In this document: piece after piece, positions 9,838 to 19,715 of the stretch
How positions within the stretch are numbered: the stretch's first letter is position 1
How the letters are laid out: every line of letters begins with the position of its first letter
The notes under the pieces: generated by a model
What the model saw: the letters and a program-made list of their open reading frames with translations, nothing else
What the model was told of the DNA's origin: nothing
Database searches by the model: none
Program-made: the position numbers and the translations under genes
Assembly (NCBI RefSeq): GCF_016239305.1
Contig: NZ_JAEHOQ010000007.1
Location: forward strand, 119,666 to 183,665
Direction of reading: 5' to 3'
DNA: 64,000 nucleotides
DNA from: Proteus vulgaris
GTDB taxonomy: Bacteria > Pseudomonadota > Gammaproteobacteria > Enterobacterales > Enterobacteriaceae

Positions 9838-11361
9838 ATGAATAAGACCTCTTTCTTAAACCGCCAGTGGGTCCGCGCCCTCCTGGCGGTTTTTTTCGGT
9901 GCTACCGGCACCTTCGCGTTTTCGCCTTTTGACTTTTGGCCAGCCGCCTTAATTTCACTGTTGGGCCTATTACTAATAATCACACAACGTACAACCCGCC
10001 AAGGTGCATTTCTTGGCTTTGCCTGGGGCTTTGGATTATTTGGTACTGGTGTAAATTGGGTTTATGTCAGCATTGCTGATTTTGGTGGTATGCCATTTGC
10101 GATAAATATCTTTTTAGTGATTTTATTGGCACTTTATCTATCACTATACACCCTACTTTTTGCCGGCTTATTAAATAAGTTTTTCCCAAACCCTACTCTA
10201 TGGAGATTTGTTTTTGCCGCACCCGCACTATGGCAAATTACAGAATTTTTAAGAGGTTGGGTATTATCTGGCTTTCCATGGTTACAATTTGGTTATAGCC
10301 AAATTGATGGTCCATTAAAAGGTATTGCACCTATTTTTGGTGTCACCATGATAACGCTACTACTTACTGTTATCAGTGGCCTTATCGCATTTGCTCTCTA
10401 TCGAAAATCAATTTATAGCCTTGTTGTTGCTCTCCTTTTATTGGTACTGCCTATCAGCTTTAAATCTTATCAGTGGTATCAACCATTACCGGATGAAACA
10501 CAAGAGATAGCACTTGTTCAAGGAAATATTGCGCAATCATTAAAATGGGAACCAGGTACATTAGAAAGCACGCTAAAAACCTATCTCACCTTAAGTCGCC
10601 CTTTTATCGGCAATGCAAATCTTATTATTTGGCCTGAATCTGCGATCCCTGATGTTGAAATTCAACAACAAGGCTTTTTAGCGGAGCTTGATAAGCAATT
10701 AAGAGAGCAAGATACCCATTTAATGACAGGAATTATTGATGCTCGGCCGACATTAGAAGGTTATCGTTTCTACAATAGTGTCATCACATTAGGTGAACAC
10801 TATGCTTATCAATACCCGGCAACAGATCGCTATAACAAACATCACCTTGTTCCTTTTGGTGAATATGTACCATTAGAATCACTATTACGCCCACTCGCGC
10901 CTTTCTTTAATTTACCGATGTCATCATTAAGCCAAGGTGAGTATGTACAACCTCAGCTTACTGTCAATGATGCCAAAATAACTGCAGCTATTTGCTACGA
11001 AATAATTTTAGGTGAACAAGTTCGCGCTAATTTTAAACCGGATACTCGGTTCTTATTAACGATTTCTAATGATGCATGGTTTGGTAATTCAATAGGCCCT
11101 TGGCAACACTTCCAAATGGCGAGAATGCGTTCTCTTGAGTTAGGAAGACCATTATTACGTTCAACAAATAACGGTATTACCGCATTTATTGATGCCAATG
11201 GTGATGTAATTTCTCAACTTCCTCAGTTCGAAGAAGGTGCTTTAGCAGAAAAAATTACACCAACAACGGGGTTAACCCCTTATTACAAATGGGGTAATAC
11301 ACCATTGTGGATAATGGTTGGATTATTTTTTATTATCGCCTTTATTAAACGACGTAATTAA
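9838..11361 (+). CDS. lnt: Lnt, apolipoprotein N-acyltransferase
   Basis: Inner-membrane enzyme that adds the third acyl chain to lipoproteins, completing their maturation for Lol sorting. 507 residues: several N-terminal membrane helices, then a periplasmic nitrilase-like domain with the triad Glu267 (WPESAIP), Lys334 ([12 protein letters not shown]) and Cys386 (AAICYE), then a C-terminal helix. Last gene of the miaB group, followed by a strong terminator. Confidence 0.97.
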   Translation: MNKTSFLNRQWVRALLAVFFGATGTFAFSPFDFWPAALISLLGLLLIITQRTTRQGAFLGFAWGFGLFGTGVNWVYVSIADFGGMPFAINIFLVILLALYLSLYTLLFAGLLNKFFPNPTLWRFVFAAPALWQITEFLRGWVLSGFPWLQFGYSQIDGPLKGIAPIFGVTMITLLLTVISGLIAFALYRKSIYSLVVALLLLVLPISFKSYQWYQPLPDETQEIALVQGNIAQSLKWEPGTLESTLKTYLTLSRPFIGNANLIIWPESAIPDVEIQQQGFLAELDKQLREQDTHLMTGIIDARPTLEGYRFYNSVITLGEHYAYQYPATDRYNKHHLVPFGEYVPLESLLRPLAPFFNLPMSSLSQGEYVQPQLTVNDAKITAAICYEIILGEQVRANFKPDTRFLLTISNDAWFGNSIGPWQHFQMARMRSLELGRPLLRSTNNGITAFIDANGDVISQLPQFEEGALAEKITPTTGLTPYYKWGNTPLWIMVGLFFIIAFIKRRN

Positions 11362-11368
11362 AATGAAT

Positions 11369-11413
11369 AAAGCCCAACCTTATTAAGTTAATATTAATTA
11401 GGTTGGGCTTTTT
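11369..11413 (+). terminator. Intrinsic terminator after lnt
   Basis: AAAGCCCAACCT (11369-11380) pairs with AGGTTGGGCTTT (11400-11411), followed by further T. A 12-bp stem with an AT-rich loop. Confidence 0.9.
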
Positions 11414-11432
11414 CTAATGAAAGGGCTTTAAC

Positions 11433-12119
11433 ATGGATCATTATCCTGAACATATTCTCGATATTATTTGGCAAAGAGCTAAAGAAATATCAACAGATAA
11501 TGAAACGAAGGGTTTTCGTACAGATAAAGAAAATAAATGGATCCAACGCCAAATGTTCAATCAACACGAACATGAGTTTGGCTGGGTATTATCAAAACAA
11601 CCTGAGTCAGTTAATCAACTTCTTGAAGATAAAACCATTGTACCCGTGCATTGGAAAACTGCGATTACCGATCAACAAAAACAAGAAGCTGAGTCTAAAC
11701 GCGTTAATGTCATCCTACTTGAGCCACCAGCACTATCTCAATTAACTCAGTCATCAGCAGATATTCAATCTTATTGGCAACATGCTCATAAAATTTCCAG
11801 CGATAATGAAGAAAAAGGTTTTCGTAAAGATTATTACGGTTATGTTATTCAGCAAAATGCGTTCGGAGATAAACAGCATCAATATGGTTGGACATTAGCC
11901 CAATTAACACCTGCGAATAAAAATAATCAAACCGTTATCCCTATTAATATTGTGCCGATACATATTAATACGTCAAAACGCATTGCCGATGAAAAAATGT
12001 TAATAGCTCAAAATACCCAAGAAGCAAAAATTGAGCGCAGACGTAAAAATATTATTTATGAGGTGCTCTATTTTATTGCTAGCTTACCCGGTATCATTTT
12101 TTCTTTACTTAAACTCTGA
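11433..12119 (+). CDS. Hypothetical protein with a duplicated 43-residue motif and a C-terminal membrane segment
   Basis: I do not recognise this 228-residue protein as a named gene. Residues 12-54 and 114-156 are two copies of a motif: aromatic W at the start, I-S-x-DNE-x-KGFR-x-D, then Q-rich sequence ending in a GW. Each copy is followed by an IVP(V/I)H segment (69-73 and 173-177), so the larger unit is duplicated too. The tail is basic (EAKIERRRK) and then hydrophobic (210-228), like a tail anchor. The D-x-x-G-x-x-I...GW pattern weakly recalls the start of HNH-type domains without the HNH residues. It lies in an accessory segment next to scsD, convergent with it. Confidence 0.75.
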   Translation: MDHYPEHILDIIWQRAKEISTDNETKGFRTDKENKWIQRQMFNQHEHEFGWVLSKQPESVNQLLEDKTIVPVHWKTAITDQQKQEAESKRVNVILLEPPALSQLTQSSADIQSYWQHAHKISSDNEEKGFRKDYYGYVIQQNAFGDKQHQYGWTLAQLTPANKNNQTVIPINIVPIHINTSKRIADEKMLIAQNTQEAKIERRRKNIIYEVLYFIASLPGIIFSLLKL

Positions 12120-12127
12120 TAACCGAT

Positions 12128-12631
12128 TTAAACAGAAGCCCACCATAAACGTAGTTTTAACCCCCACGAAGATGACCAACCACTCGTAAATCCCACCATC
12201 TCCCCTTTATAAACAATAACAAATGAAGGTGTCGCACTAATTTCCCACTGCTGAGAAATATCGCCTCGACTATCGTTAATTACAGGAAAGACAAGTTCTT
12301 TAGATTGAATACCGCGCTCTAACTTTGCGTTATCACCAGAACGGACCGCAACAGATGTCACATTATACCCATCTTGCGCTAACGAATTCACTGCGGGTGT
12401 TGTTAATTTACAAACACCACACCATGTTGCCCAAAAATAGATTAATAAGGGCTTTTCAGCACTCAATTCTGTTAATGAAACAACTTTATTATCAATAGTA
12501 TAAAGTTCAGGTAAATTCGTTAAAGATGGTGGCGTAGGTTGTCGCCACCAATCCATTACGAAAGAGGCTACAACGAAAATGACAACCAGAACAATAAGTT
12601 CTTTACTCCACTTTCGTAAGCGACTACGCAT
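12128..12631 (-). CDS. scsD: ScsD, membrane-tethered thioredoxin-like protein
   Basis: 167 residues: basic N-terminus, one membrane helix (about 11-27), then a periplasmic thioredoxin fold of the TlpA/ResA type with active site WCGVC (Cys71, Cys74). A SATPSFVIV segment carries the cis-proline. Last gene of scsABCD; its ATG overlaps the scsC stop in TAATG. The family is linked to copper tolerance and periplasmic thiol control in Salmonella and Proteus. Confidence 0.9.
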   Translation of the reverse strand: MRSRLRKWSKELIVLVVIFVVASFVMDWWRQPTPPSLTNLPELYTIDNKVVSLTELSAEKPLLIYFWATWCGVCKLTTPAVNSLAQDGYNVTSVAVRSGDNAKLERGIQSKELVFPVINDSRGDISQQWEISATPSFVIVYKGEMVGFTSGWSSSWGLKLRLWWASV

Positions 12632-13362
12632 TATTTTTTCACTTTAGCCAGTTGCTCTTTCACAATCACTTCTAGCTGAGCATAATCAACTGCACCTGGG
12701 ATAACCATGTCGCCAACAACAGTTGCAGGCGTACCTTGAATCCCTAATTTACGAGAAAGATCTAGGTTATTTTGTAACGCTTTTAAGCTGTCATCCGTTA
12801 ATTTTACTTTGCTTGTATTGGTTGTTTTCATTGCATCATCAATACTTGCATTATCTAGCATTGTTTTTTTCTGCATTAAACGTTGATGTAACGCTAAGAA
12901 CGCTTTTGGATCTTCTTTCCATACAGAAAGTACAGCTTGAGATGCTTTGGCAGAACTTTCGCCTTTAAATGGTAATGGTTTAATGATCACAGCAACTTCT
13001 GGATAATCTTTTGTGATTTGTTCTAATAATGGATCGAAACGTTTGCAGTAAGGGCAGTTATAATCAGTAAAAGAAACTAACACTAACTTAGCGTCTTTTG
13101 CACCAATGCGAGGACTTGCTGCATCGTTATATAATGCGTCGTGCTCAGCCTTTAATGCAGTACGAAATTGTGCTTGTTGCTCATCGGCTTTTTGTGCTTG
13201 TAATGCAGTGATAGCTTCTTCCAGAATTTCTGGGTTTTTGATTAACGTATCACGAACCAGCGCACGAACTTCTTTTTCCTGATCAGCACTTAATGCCGCT
13301 GCTTGCACATTTGCACCAAAAAGTAATGACGAAATAACCAGTGCAGAAAGTGTTTTTTTCAT
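12631..13362 (-). CDS. scsC: ScsC, periplasmic disulfide isomerase
   Basis: 243 residues with a signal peptide (cleavage near NVQA-AA, residue 21), an N-terminal trimerisation helix, a linker KADEQQAQFRT (58-68), and a DsbA-type fold with CPYC (Cys103, Cys106) and cis-proline in GIQGTPATVV. P. mirabilis ScsC is known as a trimeric isomerase whose shape-shifting linker has nearly this sequence. Starts inside the scsB stop (TAATG), and ScsB is its expected reductant. Confidence 0.95.
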   Translation of the reverse strand: MKKTLSALVISSLLFGANVQAAALSADQEKEVRALVRDTLIKNPEILEEAITALQAQKADEQQAQFRTALKAEHDALYNDAASPRIGAKDAKLVLVSFTDYNCPYCKRFDPLLEQITKDYPEVAVIIKPLPFKGESSAKASQAVLSVWKEDPKAFLALHQRLMQKKTMLDNASIDDAMKTTNTSKVKLTDDSLKALQNNLDLSRKLGIQGTPATVVGDMVIPGAVDYAQLEVIVKEQLAKVKK

Positions 13363-15401
13363 TATTGGGCTCCTTTAGCCTCTGAAAGAATAGTCAATGT
13401 TGAATCTTTATTTAAAAGAGGGGGTAAAACCACGCCATCTTTATGGCAAGGTCCATAAACTTGGTTAAAAGGTACAGCAACTTGACCTCGTTGTTTTAAA
13501 AACTGGGTGATCTTATCAGAGGGTTTAGTCCAATCCCCCCTTAATGCAACGACATCAGGTGCTGACAATACAGCCTGAATATCTTCTCGCAATAATACAT
13601 TGTATTTGTTTGCTTTGCAGGTCACACACCAATCTGCCGTCACATCAACAAACACACGTTTATTATGAGCTAAGGCTTGATGTATTGCTTCTTCAGATAA
13701 AGGCTGCCAATTTACCGTGTCTTCACCTGCAAGTGTATGGCTTTCTGGTTGAGCAATAAATAAATAAGTACTTCCCGCCAAAAATAGAGCTATCACAGTA
13801 GAAATAAGAGCCGTTTTTTTGCCGTAGTGCCGTGCAATTGCGAGTAATAAAAGTAAAGTAATAACAATAAAAATGCCGGCAACAATTGTCATACCCAAAT
13901 GAGGAATTAAAAGTGTAATAAGCCAAATGCTAGACAACAGCATCATAAAACCTAAAACAACCCTTAAGCGATTCATCCATTTACCCGGTTTTGGTAGTAT
14001 TTTTGCGACAGACGGGAATATTGCCACTAAGATCCAAGGCAAACTCATTCCTATCCCTAATGCCGTAAAAATAAGCCATAACTCACTTAACGGAGCAATC
14101 AGAGCATAAGCGACTGCGGTACCTAAAAACGGTGCAGAACAAGGTGTGGCAAGTAAAGTAGCAAAAGCACCTTCCCAAAAATGACGACCATATCCCTGTC
14201 CACCTGCCGTTGCCATTTTAGTATTCATATTGCTACTTAAACGTAACTCAAATAGACCAAATAAATTAGCAGTAAAAATAGCCGTCACTAACACCATAAA
14301 TCCAATAAACCAAGGGCTTTGAAACTGTATTCCCCAACCTAAGGCTTCTTGGCTATAACGTAAACCCGTCATAAATAGAGCTAATGCCCAAAAAGAAACT
14401 AAAATACCTAAAACAGACACCGAAAATTGCTTACGAATAACCCCTTTATCGCGATCCTCAAGATGTAAAATCGAGCCCAATTTCATCGCGAGTACAGGCA
14501 ATACGCAAGGCATTAAATTTAGGATCAACCCACCTAATAGCGCAAAAGCTAGAATACCCCATAATCCAACACTTGAATTAGATGGAGGAGCAATACCTGT
14601 TTCCCCCTGTCCTATTGTGTCATTAACTTGGCGGGAAAAATCTTGGTCAGTAATAACAAATGAGAGTGCTTTACCCGAAATATCCCCCGCGGCATCGCCC
14701 CAGTCATCAGTTACATCAACAGTGACAAATAAATTATTATCTTTATGATTTAAATGCGGAACTCCATAAAGCATACCTTCGGGAGGATCGAGATAAATAT
14801 TAGGTTTTATCCACGATCCTTGCTCTCTTTGTAAAGAGATAGTGAGCTGGCTGTTGTTATAATCAGAAGAAACCGAGGAGATGAGTCCTGTACCAACTGG
14901 GATTTTTGCCATCGCCTGACTATATTGCCATTCAAAATCAGCAGGTGCTGGCTCTGTAAGATCTAAATCTAAAGTGTAGTCCGTTAAAATACAGACATTA
15001 CTGCATGTTGATAACGTTAAAATTCCAGTTAAACGATCAGCATGAACGGAGGTTAATTCAATAGGAAAAACAACTTGTTTATCATATCCTTGGGTGTGAA
15101 TGCCTGCAACATCAAAAGCAGAAGGTGATGGCCAATGCCATATCATTGCACTCACATCTTGTGACCAATTAATTTCAGGTGCAACACCACCTTCCCCTGG
15201 TGAGCGCCAATAAGTTTTCCACCCAGATTCAAGTTGCACTTCAAGTAACATTCTCACATCACCCGTTGGTGACTTTTGTGCTGTCGCTCTCACTTGTGCG
15301 TGAGAATTATCAGGCATGGTTAACCAGCCTGTATCTGCGGCTTGAGATGTAGATAACGTAAATAGCGTTAATACCAACGCCATAACAAAAGAACGAAACA
15401 T
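13362..15401 (-). CDS. scsB: ScsB, membrane thiol:disulfide reductase of the DsbD family
   Basis: 679 residues: signal peptide, a large periplasmic N-terminal domain (about 22-270), a block of about eight membrane helices with the redox-active Cys motif MPCVLPV and a second Cys in TPCSAPF, and a C-terminal periplasmic thioredoxin-like domain with DWCVTCK. It moves electrons from cytoplasmic thioredoxin to ScsC. The N-terminal domain also has Cys residues in LSTCSNVCILTDY. Preceded by scsA after 83 bases. Confidence 0.93.
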   Translation of the reverse strand: MFRSFVMALVLTLFTLSTSQAADTGWLTMPDNSHAQVRATAQKSPTGDVRMLLEVQLESGWKTYWRSPGEGGVAPEINWSQDVSAMIWHWPSPSAFDVAGIHTQGYDKQVVFPIELTSVHADRLTGILTLSTCSNVCILTDYTLDLDLTEPAPADFEWQYSQAMAKIPVGTGLISSVSSDYNNSQLTISLQREQGSWIKPNIYLDPPEGMLYGVPHLNHKDNNLFVTVDVTDDWGDAAGDISGKALSFVITDQDFSRQVNDTIGQGETGIAPPSNSSVGLWGILAFALLGGLILNLMPCVLPVLAMKLGSILHLEDRDKGVIRKQFSVSVLGILVSFWALALFMTGLRYSQEALGWGIQFQSPWFIGFMVLVTAIFTANLFGLFELRLSSNMNTKMATAGGQGYGRHFWEGAFATLLATPCSAPFLGTAVAYALIAPLSELWLIFTALGIGMSLPWILVAIFPSVAKILPKPGKWMNRLRVVLGFMMLLSSIWLITLLIPHLGMTIVAGIFIVITLLLLLAIARHYGKKTALISTVIALFLAGSTYLFIAQPESHTLAGEDTVNWQPLSEEAIHQALAHNKRVFVDVTADWCVTCKANKYNVLLREDIQAVLSAPDVVALRGDWTKPSDKITQFLKQRGQVAVPFNQVYGPCHKDGVVLPPLLNKDSTLTILSEAKGAQ

Positions 15402-15484
15402 AACAACTCCCTAAAAATTCCTACAACGCTACACAAAGCTACGCCCAAAGATAGACGTACAATTTTTTAGCTAAAAGGAAATTT

Positions 15485-15874
15485 CTAATCCCTCAAAATA
15501 CAATAGTGAAGGTGAAGTCTTATCGGTGGAGGTGGATGATGATGCTTTTTTTGGCTACGCTGACGCGAGACATAGATAGCGGCCATGCTTAAGAGTAATA
15601 GTACAGCCCACGAATGGAAAAAAGGCTCTATCGTTAGTGGGGGGACAGATAATAATGATTTAGCGCTTAATTCACAGGTAGAGAGTGAATAAGTATGTTC
15701 TGTTGCACTATTCTCATCAGCAATCGGTGTTGATAGTGGATATTGAGTTTGAGAAACAGCTGTCGCTAAGCGCTCACTAATGATGTGGGCACCTAATGAA
15801 CGCTGAACAATGCAACACAAGATCAGCAAAACTGTTATCACCACTAGCCAGCGACCTGACCGCCAATTACTCAT
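15485..15874 (-). CDS. scsA: ScsA-like small membrane protein with a His/Pro-rich tail
   Basis: 129 residues: an N-terminal hydrophobic segment (about 8-27), a short periplasmic part, a second membrane helix (about 89-104), and a tail containing KKHHHPPPP and HLHYC. The tail and the position directly upstream of scsB support ScsA of the copper-suppressor locus. His, Cys and Pro clustering suggests metal contact, which is inference. A clear GAGGAA ribosome binding site precedes the ATG. Confidence 0.68.
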   Translation of the reverse strand: MSNWRSGRWLVVITVLLILCCIVQRSLGAHIISERLATAVSQTQYPLSTPIADENSATEHTYSLSTCELSAKSLLSVPPLTIEPFFHSWAVLLLLSMAAIYVSRQRSQKKHHHPPPPIRLHLHYCILRD

Positions 15875-16239
15875 AGATGTTCCTCATCAATATGACCCGC
15901 TATCTTAACGGTAATCCACAGACAAACAACTCCTTAAGACAAACTTTACAAATCCCTACTTATTTTATTTTTCCTATTATCTCAATTTTTCATCTTTAAC
16001 CTTTATTTCCATAAGGTTTCTACTACAATCATTTTAAATATTGAAAACAACTTCCAAAAAAATAATCAACTACATTTGATTTCATTCTTTTATTGAGAGA
16101 TACCTCTCGTATTTCACAAATTACACTTCCCAACGGTATGTTATTTGTTCTATCTATTAACATTATCAAAACAAATTAAAACAAAAAAGCAACACAAGGC
16201 AAATCATAAATATCACTTATCACCACTACAGGAGTTATT
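15875..16239. promoter_or_regulatory. Divergent promoter region of scsA and gltI
   Basis: 365 AT-rich bases that must hold the scs and glt promoters. Close to gltI the plus strand is CA-rich (AAAGCAACACAAGGCAAA, 16186-16203), the type of site that the small RNA GcvB binds in the gltI leader of E. coli and Salmonella. I found no box for a copper regulator that I would defend. Confidence 0.45.
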
Positions 16240-17133
16240 ATGCGCATGCGTAAACTAGCATTATCATTAATGATTTTAGGGGCTGCAGGGGCTGTGCAGG
16301 CAGAAGAACTCACTGGAACCTTAAAAAAAATCAATGACAACGATATTATTATCGTTGGACACCGGGAATCCTCCGTTCCTTTCTCTTACTATGATAACCA
16401 ACAAAAAGTGGTTGGTTATTCTCAAGACTATTCCAATCTGATTGTACAAGCGGTAAAAGACAAAATAGGCAAACCTAATCTGCAAATTCGCCTGATCCCT
16501 ATTACATCTCAGAATCGCATTCCATTATTGCAAAATGGTACGTTTGATTTTGAATGTGGCTCAACAACCAATAACGAAGCTCGTCAGCAACAAGCTAGTT
16601 TCTCTAATACTATTTTTATCGTAGGTACACGTTTACTGGCGAAAAAAGACGGTGGAATAAAAGACTTCTCTGATCTGTCCGGTAAAAACGTCGTTGTAAC
16701 ATCAGGAACAACGTCTGAAATGTTACTCAACAAGCTTAACGATGAGAAAAAAATGAATATGCGCATTATCAGCGCAAAAGATCATGGGGACTCATTCCGT
16801 ACACTTGAATCAGGTCGTGCTGTCGCCTTTATGATGGATGATGCATTACTTGCTGGGGAACGCGCTAAAGCGAAAAAACCGGGTCAGTGGGAAATTGTAG
16901 GAACACCACAATCTGAAGAAGCTTATGGCTGTATGTTGCGTAAAGATGATGCTCAATTCAAAGCATTAATTGATGAAACAATTGCTAATGCACAGAAATC
17001 AGGTGAAGCAGAAAAATCCTTCAATCGATGGTTCAATGCCCCTATTCCACCTAAAAATCTTAACCTAGAATTCACTATCTCTGATGAAATGAAAGCCCTA
17101 TTTGCATCACCAAATGATAAGGCATTGAATTAA
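16240..17133 (+). CDS. gltI: GltI, glutamate/aspartate-binding protein
   Basis: 297-residue periplasmic solute-binding protein of the amino-acid ABC family 3 with a signal peptide ending near GAVQA-EE. The body resembles E. coli GltI, with the ligand segments GHRESSVPFSYYD and FECGSTTNNEAR. It delivers aspartate and glutamate to GltJKL. The start at 16240 has AGGAG upstream. The 114-base gap to gltJ contains a terminator-like hairpin, so gltI should be expressed above the membrane genes. Confidence 0.95.
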   Translation: MRMRKLALSLMILGAAGAVQAEELTGTLKKINDNDIIIVGHRESSVPFSYYDNQQKVVGYSQDYSNLIVQAVKDKIGKPNLQIRLIPITSQNRIPLLQNGTFDFECGSTTNNEARQQQASFSNTIFIVGTRLLAKKDGGIKDFSDLSGKNVVVTSGTTSEMLLNKLNDEKKMNMRIISAKDHGDSFRTLESGRAVAFMMDDALLAGERAKAKKPGQWEIVGTPQSEEAYGCMLRKDDAQFKALIDETIANAQKSGEAEKSFNRWFNAPIPPKNLNLEFTISDEMKALFASPNDKALN

Positions 17134-17231
17134 AAACACATACGCAGTTGATGCAAACAAATAATTATAAAGTATCTGTTGGACAGACAGATCAGTGAAG
17201 TTTGGGGCAGTCGTTCCCTGCCCCTATTTTT
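17070..17231 (+). ncRNA. sroC: Candidate SroC-like small RNA from the gltI 3' end
   Basis: In E. coli and Salmonella, SroC is cut from gltIJKL mRNA at the gltI-gltJ junction and sponges GcvB. The same junction here ends in a GC-rich hairpin with a U-rich tail (17204-17231) after an unstructured, purine-rich stretch. The 5' end given is approximate; homology rests on location and terminator, not on an alignment. Confidence 0.4.
17204..17231 (+). terminator. Intercistronic terminator between gltI and gltJ
   Basis: GGGGCAG (17204-17210), loop TCGTTCC, CTGCCCC (17218-17224), then TATTTTT. A strong 7-bp GC-rich stem 17 bases before the gltJ start. Confidence 0.82.
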
Positions 17232-17247
17232 CACCGGAGGTGAAATC

Positions 17248-17988
17248 ATGTCGATTGATTGGGATTGGGGGATATTCTTCCAAGAAGCCCCTTTCGGAAA
17301 TACCACATACTTAGGATGGCTGATTTCAGGCTTCCAAGTCACCATTGCCTTATCTTTATGCGCTTGGGTTATTGCCTTTCTTGTCGGTTCTTTATTCGGA
17401 ATTTTGCGTACCGTGCCTAATCGTTGGCTTTCGAGTTTAGGTACTGTTTATGTTGAGTTATTTCGTAATGTGCCGCTTATTGTTCAATTCTTTACGTGGT
17501 ATTTAGTTATTCCTGAACTATTACCTCAATCTATTGGTGACTGGTTTAAAATGGACTTAGCGCCAAATGTACAGTTTTTTGTCTCTTCAGCACTCTGTTT
17601 AGGTTTATTTACCGCTGCACGTATGTGCGAACAAGTCAGAGCTGCAATTAACTCGTTACCTCGAGGGCAAAAAGCTGCAGGACTTGCCTTGGGTTTAACC
17701 TTACCTCAAACCTATCGCTATGTTTTATTGCCCAATGCTTATCGTGTCATTATTCCACCAATGACCTCTGAAATGCTTAATCTCGTCAAAAACTCAGCAA
17801 TTGCCTCCACTATCGGATTGATTGATATGGCAGCACAAGCAAACAAGCTACTTGATTATTCAGCGAAAGCGTATGAGTCATTCACGGCAATTACTCTCGC
17901 CTATGTTTTTATCAACGTCATCATTATGTTAATCATGAGTTGGCTTGAAAAACGAGTGCGTTTACCTGGCACAACAGGAGGTCAATAA
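17248..17988 (+). CDS. gltJ: GltJ, glutamate/aspartate permease
   Basis: Inner-membrane permease of the polar amino-acid ABC class, 246 residues from the ATG at 17248. This start is chosen because GGAGG lies at 17236-17240 and the product begins [11 protein letters not shown] as in E. coli; an upstream in-frame ATG at 17179 falls within the hairpin region. It has five or so membrane helices and the EAA loop [18 protein letters not shown]. Pairs with GltK. Confidence 0.95.
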   Translation: MSIDWDWGIFFQEAPFGNTTYLGWLISGFQVTIALSLCAWVIAFLVGSLFGILRTVPNRWLSSLGTVYVELFRNVPLIVQFFTWYLVIPELLPQSIGDWFKMDLAPNVQFFVSSALCLGLFTAARMCEQVRAAINSLPRGQKAAGLALGLTLPQTYRYVLLPNAYRVIIPPMTSEMLNLVKNSAIASTIGLIDMAAQANKLLDYSAKAYESFTAITLAYVFINVIIMLIMSWLEKRVRLPGTTGGQ

Positions 17989-18662
17989 TGTACGAATTTG
18001 ACTGGAGTTCTGTTGTTCCAAGCCTGCCATTTTTAGTCGATGGTATGGCAATCACTTTAAAAATCACCATCACTGCCATTGTAGTTGGTATTTTATGGGG
18101 AACGGTGCTTGCTGTTATGCGCCTGTCTACGTTTAAACCTATTAGTTGGTTTGCGGCCGCTTACGTTAATACCTTTCGTTCTATCCCATTAGTCATGGTA
18201 TTACTGTGGTTTTATTTAATTGTGCCTAACATATTACAAAATGTTCTAGGACTTTCGCCGAAAAGTGATATCCGTTTAATTTCAGCAATGATAGCGTTCT
18301 CATTATTTGAAGCTGCGTACTACTCTGAAATTATAAGGGCAGGTATTCAAAGTGTTAGTAAAGGACAGTTTTCTGCCTCACTTGCATTAGGTATGACCAA
18401 ATCACAAACGATGCGCTTAGTGATTTTACCTCAAGCATTTAGAGCCATGGTTCCACTTTTACTCACTCAAGGAATTGTCTTGTTCCAAGATACATCCTTA
18501 GTTTATGTATTAAGCCTCACTGACTTTTTCAGAACGGCGGCAAATATTGGTGAGCGCGATGGCACACAAGTTGAGATGATCCTCTTTGCGGGTTTTGTTT
18601 ATTTTGTCATTAGCTTCGCTGCTTCAATGTTAGTGAACTTTCTTAAAAAAAGGACTACCTAG
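17988..18662 (+). CDS. gltK: GltK, glutamate/aspartate permease
   Basis: Second inner-membrane permease of the Glt transporter, 224 residues. The EAA loop is [19 protein letters not shown], the docking site for GltL. Its ATG overlaps the gltJ stop (TAATG), and its own stop is directly followed by the gltL ATG, so translation is tightly coupled. Confidence 0.95.
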   Translation: MYEFDWSSVVPSLPFLVDGMAITLKITITAIVVGILWGTVLAVMRLSTFKPISWFAAAYVNTFRSIPLVMVLLWFYLIVPNILQNVLGLSPKSDIRLISAMIAFSLFEAAYYSEIIRAGIQSVSKGQFSASLALGMTKSQTMRLVILPQAFRAMVPLLLTQGIVLFQDTSLVYVLSLTDFFRTAANIGERDGTQVEMILFAGFVYFVISFAASMLVNFLKKRTT

Positions 18663-19388
18663 ATGATTTCCCTAAAAGACGTATCCAAATGGTATGGTCA
18701 ATTTCAAGTACTGACTGAATGCTCCACTGAAGTTAAAAAGGGGGAAGTTGTTGTTGTCTGTGGGCCTTCTGGTTCAGGTAAATCAACACTGATTAAAACA
18801 GTGAATGGTCTAGAACCAATACAACAAGGTGAGATCCTTGTTAATGAAATAAAAGTAAATGATAAACACACCGATCTTGCTAAATTACGAGCAAAAGTAG
18901 GTATGGTATTCCAACATTTTGAGCTTTTCCCTCATCTTTCTATTATTGAGAATCTTACACTCGCACAAGTTAAAGTGCTTAATAGAGAGAAAAGTGCAGC
19001 AAAAGAAAAAGGCTTAAAGTTATTAGAACGCGTTGGTTTATCCAGTCATGCAAATAAATACCCAGCTCAACTTTCTGGCGGTCAACAACAGCGTGTCGCC
19101 ATTGCTCGTGCTTTATGTATGGATCCTATCGCGATGTTATTTGATGAACCTACATCCGCACTTGATCCCGAAATGATTAATGAAGTGCTGGATGTTATGG
19201 TTGAACTCGCAAATGAAGGTATGACGATGATGGTAGTAACCCATGAAATGGGCTTTGCCAAAAAAGTAGCTGACCGTATTATCTTTATGGATGAAGGGCG
19301 CATTGTAGAAGATAGACCTAAAAATGACTTTTTTGATAATCCAACATCAGATCGCGCAAAAGATTTCTTAGCTAAAATCTTGCATTAA
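18663..19388 (+). CDS. gltL: GltL, ABC ATPase
   Basis: 241-residue ATPase that powers GltIJK. Walker A is GPSGSGKST, the signature [15 protein letters not shown], Walker [13 protein letters not shown], and the switch histidine is in VVTHEMGF. Last gene of the operon, with a hairpin 18 bases after the stop. Confidence 0.96.
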   Translation: MISLKDVSKWYGQFQVLTECSTEVKKGEVVVVCGPSGSGKSTLIKTVNGLEPIQQGEILVNEIKVNDKHTDLAKLRAKVGMVFQHFELFPHLSIIENLTLAQVKVLNREKSAAKEKGLKLLERVGLSSHANKYPAQLSGGQQQRVAIARALCMDPIAMLFDEPTSALDPEMINEVLDVMVELANEGMTMMVVTHEMGFAKKVADRIIFMDEGRIVEDRPKNDFFDNPTSDRAKDFLAKILH

Positions 19389-19405
19389 TACTTCATATCT
19401 CCTCT

Positions 19406-19432
19406 GCTGGCGTGCTTTCTTAGCACGTCAGC
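19406..19432 (+). terminator. Hairpin after gltL
   Basis: GCTGGCGTGCT (19406-19416), loop TTCTT, AGCACGTCAGC (19422-19432), an 11-bp stem with one G-T pair. No T-run follows, so it may protect the 3' end or need Rho. The rest of the 327-base gap to leuS shows no gene. Confidence 0.6.
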
Positions 19433-19614
19433 CTCAAATAATAATTCTGAACAACCTCGCAACTAAATACCAAGTAATCTTCTTTTTTCGCAATATCACC
19501 ATTATTTTTCTAGAAAATACGCATTTATTCTCTTTTTGTGTTAACTCTTTCCAAGATATCTCGCAATTGTATTGAAAAAGTTATGCAAACAGTGGCTTTC
19601 ATTAAGATCAATAG

Positions 19615-19644
19615 TTGTGGCTATTAGACAAAATCAGCTATGCT
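19615..19644 (+). promoter_or_regulatory. Candidate leuS promoter
   Basis: TTGTGG (19615-19620) and TATGCT (19639-19644) with an 18-base spacer, about 70 bases before the leuS ATG. No leader-peptide or T-box-like structure is evident. Confidence 0.5.
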
Positions 19645-19715
19645 ATGCAAGTCTTAATTTCATAATAGCGGTTACCCTCCGGTAGCCATTAATTCACCAT
19701 AGGATTATCGGTGCC

